Shown piece by piece: positions 1 through 10,642 of a DNA stretch of 64,000 nt. Origin of the DNA: Symbiodinium natans (taxonomy: Eukaryota; Sar; Dinophyceae; Suessiales; Symbiodiniaceae); contig CAJNDS010001013.1 of NCBI GenBank assembly GCA_905221605.1, forward strand, positions 436,001-500,000. Direction: 5' to 3'. The translations under genes and the position numbers were made by a program. Positions within the stretch are counted from its first letter, which is position 1. Every line of letters begins with the position of its first letter. A model generated the notes under the pieces. It ran no database searches. It saw only the letters and a list, made by a program, of their open reading frames with translations, and was not told the DNA's origin.

Positions 1-161
1 GATATGGGACCGTCAACCATTTCAGGATACTTTCTCAATTTCCTTAGTGTTTAGGGCTTGCCGCTGCTTCCCCCAGGGAAACGCAGCCTAGCCTGGAAAC
101 ACACTCGACCTTCTTTTCTCCGGAGCGGCCGCTTACTGTTGTCTCAGTGGCTAGGATAACC

Positions 162-236
162 TTTTTAATTGTAAAATGACTATATATAACCACAAACCTG
201 TTTAATTGAAAAATGACTATATATAACAACAAAGGT
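162..236 (+). repeat. Tandem duplication of a 37-bp AT-rich unit
   Basis: Two adjacent copies (about 163-199 and 200-236) share TTTAATTG followed by AAAATGACTATATATAAC and then a short A/C-rich tail, with a few substitutions. No gene is visible in 1-460; the remainder is unique sequence with two short telomeric tracts near 325-350 and 440-460. Confidence 0.75.
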
Positions 237-460
237 TAAAGGGTATTGCCCAGCCCCTAAAGTTGTTTGTCGAGAGGAAAATTCCAGCAAGGAGTCTTTG
301 ACGCCTGCCGGTCGATGTCCTCAACCCTAAACCCGAAACCCTAAACCCTAAACACTCCTGGAGTTCTACAGTGGCGACACCTCGCGTGTAGGCATGGTGC
401 GCGTACCCTGGGGACGAACATGAACTGTCCCTAAGGGTTTCAGGTTTAGGGTTTAGGGTT

Positions 461-509
461 TACTTGGGCCCTGAAGCTACTATATGGGAACCCCTTTAAG
501 GCCCAAGTA
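461..509. repeat. Short inverted repeat (TACTTGGGCC)
   Basis: TACTTGGGCC at 461-470 is repeated perfectly inverted as GGCCCAAGTA at 500-509 with a 29-base spacer. It abuts a TTTAGGG tract on its left. A related sequence with the same GGCCCAAGTATAT start occurs near 21508, followed there by telomeric repeats, which suggests a dispersed short inverted-repeat element. Confidence 0.5.
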
Positions 510-616
510 TATACTACATAGGTACATGGACCCTCAGGGTGTGTGCATTGAACACACATACATTCCGCATCTATCCATGTGTTTATCTTACTATACTATA
601 GGTATTTTGATATGTA

Positions 617-701
617 CAACTCTATTACTACTATTTAAAATATTATTAGCACTGTTATTATTGCTACTACTATTATTATTATTATTAGTCATATTATTAT
701 A
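617..701 (+). repeat. ATT/ACT trinucleotide-rich microsatellite
   Basis: A run of imperfect TTA, CTA and ATT triplets. It generates a leucine-rich chance frame (484-702) that I do not regard as a gene. Confidence 0.8.
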
Positions 702-790
702 ACTATTTGCATGCGAGGGTGCCCGCACAAGCGATTTCACTGCGATGCCCCAAAACATGGGCAGCCGCTGCTGGCTGAGATCTTTTCATC

Positions 791-890
791 AGGGTTTAGG
801 GGTTTAGGGTTTAGGGGTTTAGGGTTTAGGGTTTGAGGGTTAAGGATTTAGGGTTTAGGGTTTAGGGTTTAGGGTTTAGGGTTTAGGGAT
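791..890 (+). repeat. Interstitial telomeric array (TTTAGGG)n
   Basis: Around 13 units of TTTAGGG, some with an extra G (GGGTTTAGGGG) or a GGGATTA variant, in the TTTAGGG orientation. It ends 30 bases before a D-family element. Confidence 0.9.
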
Positions 891-918
891 TAGGGACATC
901 AGAAGATCCAGCCGACAA

Positions 919-1130
919 CCCAGAGACTCCAATACCCCTCAAGTAAGGAACATTCCTTAAACCATACAAGGAAACCTCTTGTATTTTAAGGAATATTCTT
1001 ACTTTAAGCCGTACAAGGAACCCTAAACCCTCAACCCTCAACCCTAAACCCTAAACTTTTAAACCCTAACCCCTAAACCCTTTTGTATTTTCATGAGTAT
1101 TCCTTAGCTGAGGGGTATTGGAGTCTTGGG
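919..1130. mobile_element. D-family MITE-like element with telomeric insert
   Basis: The left end CCCAGAGACTCCAATACCCC and the right end GGGGTATTGGAGTCTTGGG are near-perfect inverted repeats, and both arms continue with inverted AAGGAATATTCCTTAA-like sequence. The CATACAAGG and TTGTATTTT segments occur twice, so two copies may be joined. A telomeric tract with CCCTCAA variants (about 1020-1080) sits inside the second half, exactly where the uninterrupted half reads AAGGAAACCTCTTG. Non-coding; mobilisation would need a transposase from elsewhere. Confidence 0.7.
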
Positions 1131-1188
1131 GAGGCGCAATGTTTGCGACTTTGGCTGCTGGGCTGACACTCTTGGATCTCGAGTAGTT

Positions 1189-1259
1189 TTAGGGTTTAGG
1201 GTTTAGGGCTTAGGGCTTAGGGCTTAGGGTTTAGGGTTTAGGGTTTAGGGTTTAGGGTC
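1189..1259 (+). repeat. Interstitial telomeric array (TTTAGGG)n
   Basis: About ten units, including three GGGCTTA variants in a row at 1205-1228. Confidence 0.9.
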
Positions 1260-1350
1260 AGGTAAACCACACCATCCAGTTCATAAACGTAAGCTTCAGC
1301 CGATTCCATAAGCTGCTGCGCCCTTTCAAACTCTTCTGAATGGTGAGGGG

Positions 1351-1408
1351 GTTCAGGGTTCAGGGTTCAGGGTTCAGGGTTTAGGGTTTAGGGTTTAGGG
1401 TTTAGGGC
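1351..1408 (+). repeat. Telomeric array with TTCAGGG variant block
   Basis: Four TTCAGGG units followed by four TTTAGGG units, ending two bases before the CTAG boundary of a C-family element. Confidence 0.9.
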
Positions 1409-1410
1409 TA

Positions 1411-1522
1411 CTAGACCCGGGAGTAACCTAGGAATAAAAAGGGCACCCTTTTTGGTTTTCAAGGGGATTATAAGGGAACCCCAAGCCAAAAAAATTAAAA
1501 CAAGGCTCTACTCCAGATCTAG
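1411..1522. mobile_element. C-family MITE-like element
   Basis: It begins CTAGACCCGGGAGTAACC and ends with CTACTCCAGATCTAG, giving imperfect terminal inverted repeats bounded by CTAG. The interior shows the family pattern AAAAAGGGCACCCTTTTTGG, then GGGGATTATAAGGGAACCCC. Related copies are at 3587, 23832, 29572, 41215 and 44856. No coding capacity. Confidence 0.75.
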
Positions 1523-1586
1523 GGAAGATCGGCAACCCCACAATTCTAAAAGTTGAAGGTTGCTGTCTCCGCCTCGCGGGGGTCCT

Positions 1587-1675
1587 AAAATACTCATTTC
1601 GATACTAAGTCCCCCAAGTAGGTTATCAGTAGACTTATAAGTATGATTTTAAGTACCCATGAACCTCCAAGTAGG
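1587..1675. mobile_element. A-family MITE-like element, left end degraded
   Basis: The right end CCCATGAACCTCCAAGTA is the A-family terminal inverted repeat; the interior has the usual TTATAAGT and TACTTATA-type segments. The left end is not clearly preserved. The 61-codon frame over it (1643-1828) is a chance frame. Confidence 0.55.
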
Positions 1676-1823
1676 CTTTCTAGCGCACCAAAAGGGAGTG
1701 CAGGGCGCATCGAGATTAAAAGCATGTCCCACATCGACCCCAAGATTGTCTTACTGGCCGAGTGCTCCTTGGGTCTTCCCGGGGAAATAAGGCTACGAGC
1801 CCCAGAAAGGTTGAAAAGAGTAC

Positions 1824-1889
1824 CCTAAACCCTAAACCCTAAACCCTAAACCCTAAACCCTAAACCCTAAACCCTAAACCCTAAACCCT
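1824..1889 (-). repeat. Interstitial telomeric array (CCCTAAA)n
   Basis: Nine consecutive perfect CCCTAAA units, opposite in orientation to the preceding arrays. Confidence 0.92.
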
Positions 1890-2049
1890 CAAGGGGCGAT
1901 GCGACTCGAAGTAGACCTAAGGACTTGGTTGCTCTTTAACCCCCCCCAATGAAAAGTTTTCACTTTTTACCTCCGGAAACATGAAAGTAGAGGAACGCCA
2001 AAACTTATAAAGTGATTAAAGTTGCAGTAAAGTCCCACCTAGAATATTC

Positions 2050-2131
2050 TGGGATGCTCCCTCTTATACTAACAGCCCTTCAGAGGGATTTTAATAGAGG
2101 GTACAATAAATCCCTATTAAGGATTGCTACC
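2050..2131. mobile_element. B-family MITE-like element
   Basis: It reads TGGGATGCTCCCTCTTATAC, then TAACAGCCCTTCAGAGGGATT, and on the other arm AAATCCCTATTAAGGATTG, matching the inverted arms of better copies at 16348 and 42585. The right terminal repeat is missing. A C2-like end, GGGTACCACTGCATGGGCTACCAAG, split by a small insertion, follows at about 2206-2230. Confidence 0.6.
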
Positions 2132-2231
2132 TAGATAGTCCTATACTATGATAAGGGCACCCTTTCTGGGGTTGGCTATTTTTTAAGGAAACCATAAGGG
2201 GTAAAGGGTACCACTGCATGGGCTACCAAGC

Positions 2232-3586
2232 GTCAGCGCCAGGGGGGCTACTCTTCTTCGGACGCTCTGCTGAGATTGGCTCAGATTGACACGGACGCCC
2301 GTGCCTCGGCCTGCAGCTTAGTGTTTAGGGTTTAGGGTTTAGGGTTCGGGGTTTAGGGTTTAGGATTTAGAGAATATCCTACCCCACCCTCGAACCCAAG
2401 CCCCTCCCCCCCCCCCCCCCGTAACCTCACCTCTGCCCCACCCTCCCCACCACAAACCCAAAACCCTAAACCCGAAATGTTAGACCACCCTGAACCCTGA
2501 ACCCGGAACCCTACCCTATCCTGCCCCCCCTACACACCCCACCCCCCAATTTCAAAATGAACCTCAACATTGGAGTCATCTACCCTATACTATATACCAT
2601 AATTCCAGCTGAGGTATATGGGCGGTTGTCAAAATTAGGATCCCTTTTGGGGTACCCTAAGTATTAGGTGCCGTACTATAATCGGGATCCAAAAAGGGAC
2701 TAAAAACTCCTATTCAGGTACATGAACCACAATAAACCCGTTTAAGGTTCGTTTTGGTGCCCCAGGCCCTTCCCTACCCGCCGCAGGCGCGTTGGGAGTG
2801 AGGGTTTCCGGATGGGCAGAGTTAGGGTTATTGGGCTTTAGGGTTTGGGGTTTAGTGTTATTAGGGCTTAAGTTTAGGGATTTGGGGTCTAGGGTTTAGG
2901 GTTTAGGGTGTGGGGGTGGTTTAGTGTTATTAGGACTGAAGTTGAGGGATTTAGGGTCTAGGGTTTAGGGTGTGGGGGCTTCGGTTTAGGCTTAAGGGGT
3001 TCAGGGCTTTTAGCGTTGGTGCTCTAATTGGTTCTTCTTGGTACCCTAAACCCTTAACCCTAAACCCTGACTCCGGAGCTCGATCTGACGTTCTGGTACC
3101 AAAAACATCCGTTTCGGCAAGCGTTTCATGACTTTACTGGCGCCAGGCGTTGTTTGGAGTTTGGGGATCAGGTTTGTGGGTCTGGCTCCTTGTCCAAAGG
3201 CAAACGTCACCCGGAAGTACTATTTGCTGCAGAGCACACCAAAAAATGAACGAGAAAATTCCCCACACTACCCTTTTCTCAGTTTGATTGTTTGGGTGGT
3301 CCTTATAATCAAATAGTTGTAAACCCTAGACTTAGCCTTAAACTCTAAACCGGCGGCGCCTTCATCTCGACCAACTCGGCCGGAACCTTGGATTCTGCTC
3401 GGGCCCCACAAGTCCAAAACCCTAAACCCTCATCCCTAAGCACTAAACCCTAAGCCCAACCCCAGACCCTGAAAAACAGCTCATGTGCTCCTTCTGCAAG
3501 GAGGCGTCATCCCTAGCATAAGAAGAGTTAAGAGGGTTAAACGAGTCATAAGTAGAAGCGTCCTAACTTGGGCCATAGGCCTATAA
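2232..3586. other. Gene-free stretch with degenerate telomeric and poly-C tracts
   Basis: It contains a TTTAGGG tract (2320-2372), poly-C (2402-2420), heavily mutated TTTAGGG-like sequence (2825-3010) and several CCCTAAA units (3042-3065, 3415-3470). The segment 2610-2720 has an imperfect inverted pattern (GGATCCC...GGGATCC), perhaps another short element. No reading frame here looks coding; the 62-codon frame at 3128 is unrecognised. Confidence 0.6.
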
Positions 3587-3693
3587 CTAGGCCCGGGAGT
3601 AACCTAGGAATAAGAAGGGTACCCTCCTTGGCTTTATAGGGATTATAAGGGAACCCCAACCCTAAAAAAGGAAAAAGGGCTACTCCCGGTCCT
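3587..3693. mobile_element. C-family MITE-like element
   Basis: CTAGGCCCGGGAGTAACCTA at the left is mirrored by GGGCTACTCCCGGTCC at the right. The interior contains the seed AACCCTAAAAAAGG, one natural copy of a telomere-like heptamer. A telomeric tract begins immediately to its right (3697). Confidence 0.75.
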
Positions 3694-3696
3694 CCT

Positions 3697-3880
3697 TAAA
3701 CCCTAAACCCTAAACCCTAAGCCCTGTTGCGCCTGAGTTTGTGTGGTAAAGGGGGCCTGCACCGCAAGGGGAAGCTGCCACACTAGCTGTAGTCAAGTTG
3801 CAAGGGTTGCATGCTAAACCCTAAACCCTAAGCCAAAAACCCTAAACCCTAAACCCTACACCCTAAACCCTAAACCTTGA
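3697..3880 (-). repeat. Broken interstitial telomeric tracts
   Basis: CCCTAAA units at 3697-3725 and 3814-3878, separated by about 90 bases of unique sequence. Confidence 0.85.
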
Positions 3881-3894
3881 ACCGCCAACAAGTC

Positions 3895-4042
3895 ACGATG
3901 GGAAGCTCATTTTTTGGAGGGGTTTCCGAAAAATGGGGGTGCAGCTTCTTCGGGGGGGGGGGGGGGGGTGTCCCCTCAAGGGGATTCCATTCTAGTTGGG
4001 GTGTAAAAGGGGTATCCCTATATTTTGGGAAATAACCATTTT
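3895..4042. other. Short element interrupted by poly-G
   Basis: The segment GAGGGGTTTCCGAAAAATGG ... GGGGTATCCCTATATTTTGGG resembles other dispersed sequences built on the motif (T/G)GGAA(A)CCCCC near GGGTACCCCT (43964-44070, 53019-53127, 49228-49312). It contains an 18-base G tract at 3951-3968. Confidence 0.4.
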
Positions 4043-4183
4043 GAAGTTCACCCCGCTCTTCTTCATCTTCGCAGGAGTCAGAACAAGCCTAACCGCGCCA
4101 TGCATCCACACCGGCTGAACAGGCTATAGGCTCCCGGGCTCAAGTTGTCAGGGGCTTAGGCTTACCACAGGACCCGAAACTGT

Positions 4184-4252
4184 ACCCTAAACCCTAAACC
4201 CTAAACCCTAAACCCTAAACCTTAACCCTAAACCCTAAACCCTAAAACCCAA
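4184..4252 (-). repeat. Interstitial telomeric array (CCCTAAA)n
   Basis: About nine units, nearly perfect. Confidence 0.9.
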
Positions 4253-4800
4253 ACGGCGCTTGGCCGGAGGGCATCATGCATGTCGATGCCCGTCTCCCCT
4301 GATAAATGACCCAGGGTTTCATACCACTGCTATTGGTCAGCGCTTCTACGGAGGATGCGAAATAGGAGATCCCCTACTTTACATCTACACCATTGTTGGG
4401 GTACTCTTAAAGAATGATGATGTTTGTGCCTTATTGCGTTTAAGTATTCGTAAGAAGCTTGGGATGTTTTTTCAACACTGACCCAGATTTGAACCCATGC
4501 CGCCAGAGCAGCACGAGTGCACTGCGTGTCGTCGAGGTTATTGCCCGAAACGTACTCCTCGCAAGTGGAGGCGCTCACTCCCAGAGAGCCCCATACCCTG
4601 CAATCAAGGAGTATATCCTTAAAGTATGTATAGGGCTCCGAATTATGCATTACAATTATTCTTAATCCTGAATTCCAGGAATATACCTTTAAACCTATAG
4701 GGATCCACATTATGAATTTCATTGCCTTCTTGGTCCTTACTTAAGTGACATTGGGCTCGGGAGACAGTGACAGTGAGCTTGCCTCCGACCCCAAGGGCTC
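4253..4800. other. Telomere-free island, no recognisable gene
   Basis: A 130-codon frame on the minus strand (4330-4722) and overlapping shorter plus-strand frames exist, but none resembles a known family and their overlap in several frames argues for chance. Around 4600-4710 there are repeated AAGGAGTATATCCTTAAA-like and GGAATATACCTTTAAA-like segments that recall the D family. Confidence 0.5.
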
Positions 4801-4843
4801 AAACCTACACCCTACCAAGTGGTTTAGGGTTTAGGGTTTAGGG

Positions 4844-4964
4844 AGGTTTATGTGTACTTATAACCGCAGTTGTAAGTCTACTTATAACCTACTTAGGGGA
4901 CTTAGGGGGCTTATATAAGTGCATTTATAGCTAAGGTTATAAGCACCCTGAACCCCCAAGTACC
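4844..4964. mobile_element. A-family MITE-like element, left end replaced by telomeric tract
   Basis: The interior TTATAACC/TTATAAG segments and the right end GAACCCCCAAGTACC match the A family. The left terminal repeat is absent and the element begins directly after GGGTTTAGGGAGG. Confidence 0.6.
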
Positions 4965-5575
4965 AAAGAGCTTCTACTCTTGAAGTCCGCACCTTCACTT
5001 CTTGGTCAGGGGTTAATGGTTTTAGCTAAGGGTCTTGGGTACACTGACCGAAGCACGGGAAACCCAGTAAACTACACACTAAACCTCACATCCTCAGACC
5101 AACTCTTTTGCCTGCATCCCCGTAGGCTTGCCTACCTAGAGCTCCTTCAAGCCCTAAAACCATATGAAGCAAACCCGGGCCAACACAAAGAATCGATGCC
5201 ACATTGTGCAAGGAGTTGTGGGCTTTAGGTCTGAGGAGCTACTGCAACAAGGTTTACGGCTGAGGGCTTAGTACCCAGAAACCCTAAGTCAGCCTTAGGG
5301 TGCTGGGTTAAGTACCCAGAAACCGTAAGCCTAAACCCTTAGCCTAACACCTAAACCCTAAACCCTACATCCTAAACGGGCAGCAGCCTGTAAAGCCTGC
5401 AAACGCGGCTGGCGCCTTAATTTGCCCAAAAGTACCAAAAAAAAAGTCGGCGTGTGCCGGTCCAGACCCATTCCTGGACTCGAAATCAGCTTAGACCTCC
5501 GCTCAAGTATCTGGAAAACCGGAATACAAGCTTATCTCGAAACCCCAAACCCTGAACCCTAAACCCTAAACCCTA
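4965..5575. other. Unique sequence with sparse telomeric units
   Basis: An 82-codon plus frame (4980-5228) is unrecognised. The sentence GTACCCAGAAACC occurs twice near 5271 and 5313 about 40 bases apart, a small local duplication. Short CCCTAAA runs occur near 5340-5370 and 5540-5576. Confidence 0.5.
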
Positions 5576-5812
5576 AAAGCACAGTATTTGCAAATGGGGG
5601 CAGCCACCCGCCATCTGCAACACTTGTCCTACAAGCACGGTATTTGCAAATGGGCCCGCCCAACCCCCCCCCCCCCCCTATCTGCCAAACCTGTCAAGCA
5701 CGGTATTTGCAAAAGGGGTGTGGGGTCCCACAAGCACAGTTTTTTGTGCAAATGGGAAGAGGGGGCTGCGTCCCCCCCAAAACACCCCAGCTTATCTGCA
5801 AAACCTGTCATA
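5576..5812 (+). repeat. Minisatellite, four units of 36-80 bp
   Basis: Units starting AGCAC(A/G)GTATTTGCAAATGG begin at 5578, 5634, 5697 and 5733, and each full one ends with TATCTGC(C/A)AAACCTGTC. Unit length varies through poly-C expansion (5664-5678) and deletion. Frames in both strands (up to 131 codons) are products of the repeat and not genes. Confidence 0.8.
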
Positions 5813-5989
5813 CCAGCTGCATCAAGAGAAATCTTGGGCGGCAGCGCGACCCCAAACCCTAGACGATCGAAGCAGGACCGTCCTCTGGGTGTTGTCCGGC
5901 AGGAGGCCGAAGCCAGCGGAGGCCGACGAGCAAGTCGCCCCCGACCTGGCCCCAACGTCCTAAACCTGTACGACAAACCCTAAAGCCTA

Positions 5990-6365
5990 CAACCTACACC
6001 CTAACATCTAAAGGCCCTAACCTCCAAACTTATGTACAGATTAAAACAGAGAAGGCATTTCATCGTTCGACATGTAGGTACATATTCTACACTTATACAG
6101 AGAAAGAAAATTGATTGCATGAATAAGGAAACATATATGCTTTTGTATGAATCGGCTTTTTTATCTGCATAGGCACATGCTCATGCTTTTATAAGACTCC
6201 CTGTTCCCTGTCTGCACATTAAACACAAGCCTATAGACCTCCGGCGGAAGGGGGGGCGGGAGGGGAAGGGGGAGGTTCCTGGGCTTATTGGCCTGCTCAG
6301 GCTTATTGGCCTTCTGAGGATTTGGGGCTGGGTGCAGGGTTCCCAGTTTAAGTTTGAAAGCTCGG
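5990..6365. other. Unique sequence, no gene seen
   Basis: AT-rich unique sequence to about 6235, then a G-rich run at 6245-6275 and a short direct repeat, GGCTTATTGGCCT, at 6282 and 6300. Nothing coding is recognised. Confidence 0.5.
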
Positions 6366-6367
6366 GT

Positions 6368-6426
6368 TTCCCTAAACCCTAAACCCTAAACCCTAAACCC
6401 TAAACCCTAAACCCTAAACCCTAAAA
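6368..6426 (-). repeat. Interstitial telomeric array (CCCTAAA)n
   Basis: Eight consecutive units followed by a degenerate AACCCTTAAGGG. Confidence 0.92.
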
Positions 6427-6962
6427 CCCTTAAGGGTCGTGGGGCTTGCACCCCAAGCTCCCTACACCCACGTATGGGGAGCTTTGGTTTAAGACTTACT
6501 GGGGTCCCTCTTTACCTACAGTTTTATGGGTTCTGCCTACTAGTTAAGGGCAGCTGCTACTAAACTGGAGATAAAGAAAGTCCCAGGCAAAGACTGTGAA
6601 GTATAGGCCGCTGGAGGAACTTCGTGCAGAAAGCGCGGAACATATCAGGTAAACTACGCAGATTATGGGGGGGGGGGGGGCTGAACCCTAAATCCTGAAC
6701 CCTTAACCCTAGACCCTAGTACGCAGATTATTGGGGGGGGGAGGGGTCAGTCCAATTTTTTCATTCTCCTGGTCCACACAGCAGCCCTAAAATGCAAATT
6801 CCCTAAATGTCGAAATCGGGCCCAGACCACCTTAACCTGAACCTTGTAAGCGCGAGACCCCCCTCCCCCACCCAAACAAAAATCATAAACCCTGCCCTGA
6901 ACCCTAAAGCACCGAAAACCGCTTAACTCCCAAGCCAAACAAAAAGCCTAAACTCGAAACCC

Positions 6963-7091
6963 TACTTGGAGGTTCAAGGGTAGACAAAAAGGGTTCTCAG
7001 TACCCCCCCCCCCCCAAAAAAAAAAAAAAAAAAAAAAAAACAGGGCTATATCAGTTGAGATACCATACTTCTACCACTGAACCTCCAAGTA
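6963..7091. mobile_element. A-family MITE-like element interrupted by poly-C/poly-A
   Basis: TACTTGGAGGTTCAAGGGTA at the left and TACCACTGAACCTCCAAGTA at the right form the A-family inverted repeats. The middle holds a C tract (7003-7015) followed directly by an A tract of about 25 bases (7016-7040). Confidence 0.8.
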
Positions 7092-8015
7092 GACCTAAAC
7101 CCCGAAACCCAACCCTCAGCCCAAGACTCTGAACCCGAGCCCTTAAACACTGAACTCGAAACCCTCAAGCCCAAATGCTGAGACCTCAACACTGAACTCG
7201 AAGACAGTAAGCCCTACACCCTACATGAACTAACCCACCTAAGTCTCGCATGTGGGCAGTACTCCTTAGATCAACAGAAAATCCTAGGATTTGCTTCAGG
7301 AGCCTCAACAAAATAAAGCGCCCAGGAAGGCCGGTTCCGAAAATAGGGGGTCCCCTTTGTGGGGAGGTTCTTAGAAAAAAAGAAGGGCCGTACAAGGGGG
7401 TATATTAGGCGCATGCCCTACATCCTATAAACCCTACCCCCGAAACCCAAAGCTCAACCCATAGGTGCCACATGTCGAGCGCCTCAACAGCACTCGTCAC
7501 CAGCGCATGGTACTTGCGACCGGAGGATTCCCCTTTGCCAGGGGGGGGAGAGGAAGGGGGCTTCAGGGCGGGTTTGGGGATTCTGGCTTGGGGTTTAGGG
7601 CCGGGGGTTTTGGGTTCAGAGGGGCTTTAGGAACGAGGGCCTATGGGAGTTTGGAGGATCCTGCAGCTGATTCTGGCGGTGTCGTTGGGCGTTCGTTTGA
7701 GGTGCAGGGCAGCCCGCTCCCAATTCGACCAGAAGGCCAAATAAAAACCAAATGCTTCAGCATGGGGAGAACAGAGAACTGCTGTCGGTTTCGAATTAGG
7801 AATTAGGATCACCTGTTTGGGGTGTCTTTCTTTAGGGACTCCTGGGTCGAAAGTTGGGGTGAGGGTTTGGTGAACCAAACAAGCAATATAGAACAACCCA
7901 CCAGTTCGTCAAGCAAGCCCCTGCAAACGCCTCAGTCGAAACCGGCCACGACAGATGACACTCTCATGGCACAACCACCGTCCGGCTTGCATAGTCGACC
8001 TTTCATTGGACCCTA
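7092..8015. other. Gene-free stretch with degenerate repeats
   Basis: Degenerate CCCTAAA/CCCGAAA units near 7097-7225, then mostly unique sequence with G-rich telomere-like units at 7560-7640. Overlapping 70-113-codon frames on both strands are unrecognised and probably chance. Confidence 0.5.
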
Positions 8016-8020
8016 CACGG

Positions 8021-8077
8021 TTTAGGGTTTAGGGTTTAGGGTTTAGGGTTTGGGGTTTAGGGTTTAGGGTTTAGGGT
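8021..8077 (+). repeat. Interstitial telomeric array with orientation switch
   Basis: About eight TTTAGGG units are followed within ten bases (8078-8116) by CCCTAAA-orientation units, giving a head-to-head telomeric junction GGGTTTAGGGTAACCCTAAA. Confidence 0.88.
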
Positions 8078-8399
8078 AACCCTAAACAGTAAACTCTAAA
8101 CCCTAAGCCCTAAACCAGCAGGCCATGCCTAGGTACGGCGCCAGCACCTCGGCCGTCTATGTGGCTTACTTAATCACTGGCCCGAAGACTCAAAGGGGCA
8201 GCCGAGGTTTCCCTGCGAATCCCGGCGCCGAAACAGTAGTCTGGAATCAGAACGCCATAGCCAACACAACACAAGGAACTACATGCAAGGGTCTTCATTT
8301 CAAGCCCCCACAGCAACCTCAGAAAAAAAAAGGGTACACTTCTGATTTTTCTAAGGCTTAAACAGGGCAACCTAGCTCCACTAGAACAAGGGAATCCCT

Positions 8400-8720
8400 A
8401 AAACCTAAAACCCAAAACCCAAAACCCTAAACCCTAAACCCTAAACCCTAAACCCTCAACCCAACTACAACCTTACACAACCCATAGAAGTTCAATCTAG
8501 AAGGCCCCCCCCCCCCCCCCAAATCCACCCCAGTAAGTCCTGGACAATCTCTCGGCTTGATCGGCTTGAATGACCCAAACCCCCGAAACCACCCAAACGC
8601 TAAACTATAAACCCTCGAATGCTTGGTAGCCCAGCGGTACCTTTGTCGTCCTTTATGGGTTCTGGGCTTCCCCCCCCCCCCCCCCCCCCCCGAAAAAAAG
8701 AGGGGGAACACTTTTGATAC
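8400..8720 (-). other. Telomeric units and two poly-C tracts
   Basis: CCCTAAA array at 8425-8456, poly-C at 8503-8521 and 8671-8691. GCTTGGTAGCCCAGCGGTACC at 8620-8641 matches the C2-family end. No gene. Confidence 0.7.
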
Positions 8721-8819
8721 ACCCTTATATAAAAACCTGCAGCCAGAAACCCCTTGAAATGCCTAGAATCCCGATTCTGCCTTGTTTTCCAATGTGGCCC
8801 TCAGGTACAAAACCCTAAC

Positions 8820-9460
8820 TCCTAAACCCTCCCTAAACCCTAGGGTTTAGGGTTTAGGGTTAGGATTTAGGGTGTCTTGGGTCTAGGCATGATCCCTACA
8901 CACAAGATTCTAGATCTGAGTTGTAATGGACCAGCCCAACACCCCAAAAGCCTGGACCCAGGGTTTAGTGTCTGGGCGTTATAGGGTTTAGGGCTCATTT
9001 AGGGTTTAGGGTTTAGGGCTAGGGCTGAAGTAATAAGACAGGAAGACGACTTCCAAACTAACCCCAGATTGCAGAATTCTAGAGCCGATGACGGGTTCTG
9101 CAAGCTACTTTAGGTGTTTCCCACAAATGGTGCCCCTAAACTAGCCCAAACTACTACAATCGCTATTCTATGAACCTCCCAAGAAGTATACACATATTGT
9201 TTTGGGCAACCTCCATTTGGGCCCTCTTATTCCGCGGTCTCCTTTTGGGGAATTCCCCTTGGATCCTGTGAATCCTGTGACTGGGGTTGGGGGGTTAGAG
9301 AGTTTAGGCTCTCCAGCAAGTTGAGCCTAAGGTTTTGCATCAGCCCTAAGCCCTAAACCCTAAACCCCAAATCAATTTTGTTGCAAAAGCATACAACCTT
9401 TTTTAAGCACTGAAGCCTAAAAACGCCAAAGCCCTAAACCCCAAAGCCCTAAGACTTTCA
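8820..9460. other. Gene-free stretch
   Basis: A head-to-head telomeric junction occurs at 8833-8875 (CCCTAAACCCTAGGGTTTAG). The rest is unique sequence with scattered degenerate units at 8960-9030 and 9350-9480. Confidence 0.55.
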
Positions 9461-9705
9461 AGCCCTGAAGCCCCAAATCCCTATGCAGCGAGACCCAAGA
9501 GGCGCCTCATCACCCCGCGCAAAACGCCGTGGTGGCGGCGGAGGCAAGCCCCGCTGCAGGGCGTCCTGGGACCATCTGAAGTTGTGTTTTTTTGGTCGTG
9601 GACCGAGCATACAAGCAAAAGCAAACAAGTCTAGGTTAAACAACCTGAATATACTAGAACATGATATTATATAAACAGATATGTGAACAATAAGCAATAA
9701 ACAAA

Positions 9706-9743
9706 ATACACACACACACAGACAGACAGACACAGACAGACAG

Positions 9744-9776
<33 letters not shown>

Positions 9777-9790
9777 CACACACATATATG
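9706..9790 (+). repeat. Compound microsatellite (CA)n (CAGA)n (TA)n
   Basis: CA, GACA and TA runs in succession. The 107-codon minus frame over it is a repeat artefact. Confidence 0.9.
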
Positions 9791-9822
9791 TGCAATGATG
9801 TCAATTTCAGTGTATATTTATT

Positions 9823-9873
9823 TATTATTTTTTATTTATTTTATTTATTTATTTATACATGTATGTATTTGTT
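9823..9873 (+). repeat. (TTTA)n microsatellite
   Basis: Imperfect TTTA tetranucleotides in an AT-rich segment (9660-9960). No gene. Confidence 0.8.
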
Positions 9874-10094
9874 TTTGTTTATTTACGCATTAAAAAATCT
9901 TTACACGCATAGGTAAGCAAGTACATATGTATCTATGTATTTGCATTTCTCGATGTAGAGCTGTTTCAAAACGCCTACCTCATAAGCATTCGGAGGCGGA
10001 GCTTGCTAGGCGTTCGGTTTGGGGGCATAGGGGGCATAAGGGGCTCCGGGGTGGTTTGGGTGGTCTAGGGTGGAGGTGTGGAGGCTTGAGGGAG

Positions 10095-10149
10095 TTTAGG
10101 GTTTAGGGTTTAGGGTTTAGGGTTTAGGGTTTAGGGTTTAGGGTTTAGG
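10095..10149 (+). repeat. Interstitial telomeric array (TTTAGGG)n
   Basis: Seven to eight perfect units. A degenerate CCCTAAA-like stretch follows at 10285-10545 with a poly-C tract at 10491-10505. Confidence 0.92.
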
Positions 10150-10642
10150 CCTTATAGAATGTAGGGCCAAAGGTTCAACCCTCAAAACTCAACCAAGGGT
10201 CATACGTATAGCTTTACTTGCGCATGCGTTCAAAACAATGTACATGAATGAATGCGCGACTGGAGGAAGAAGCGGGTGAATAAACGAATAAACCCTTAAC
10301 CCGCAGACTGCAGCTAAGCCCTGCAAAACCCCGAAACCCTTTTAACCCTATAACCCCGCAACCCCTACAAACCCTGTAATCCCTGAAGCCCCAAAAACCC
10401 TAGCCCAAAACCTCCCGAAACCCTATAAGCCCTAAACCCTAGACACCTAAACCCCACAAACCCCAAAAACCATAAACAACCCTAACCCCACCCCCCCCCC
10501 CCCCCTAAAAAACCCTAAACCCTAAACCACCCGAAACCCTAAATCCTACACCGTCGACCTGCAGCACTTCTTTGTAGAGACGAACAAACCTCGGGTTGCG
10601 AGTCACCGGCGAAGCTGGGTTCGGGGAGCAAGCCTGTGGCTT

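Noticed and set aside
4440-4600. tRNA-like T arm on the minus strand (GGGTTCAAATC)
   Set aside because: The flanking bases cannot pair to form a T stem, and no D arm or acceptor stem fits.
5588-5983. 131-codon plus and 115-codon minus frames
   Set aside because: Both follow from the minisatellite at 5576-5812.
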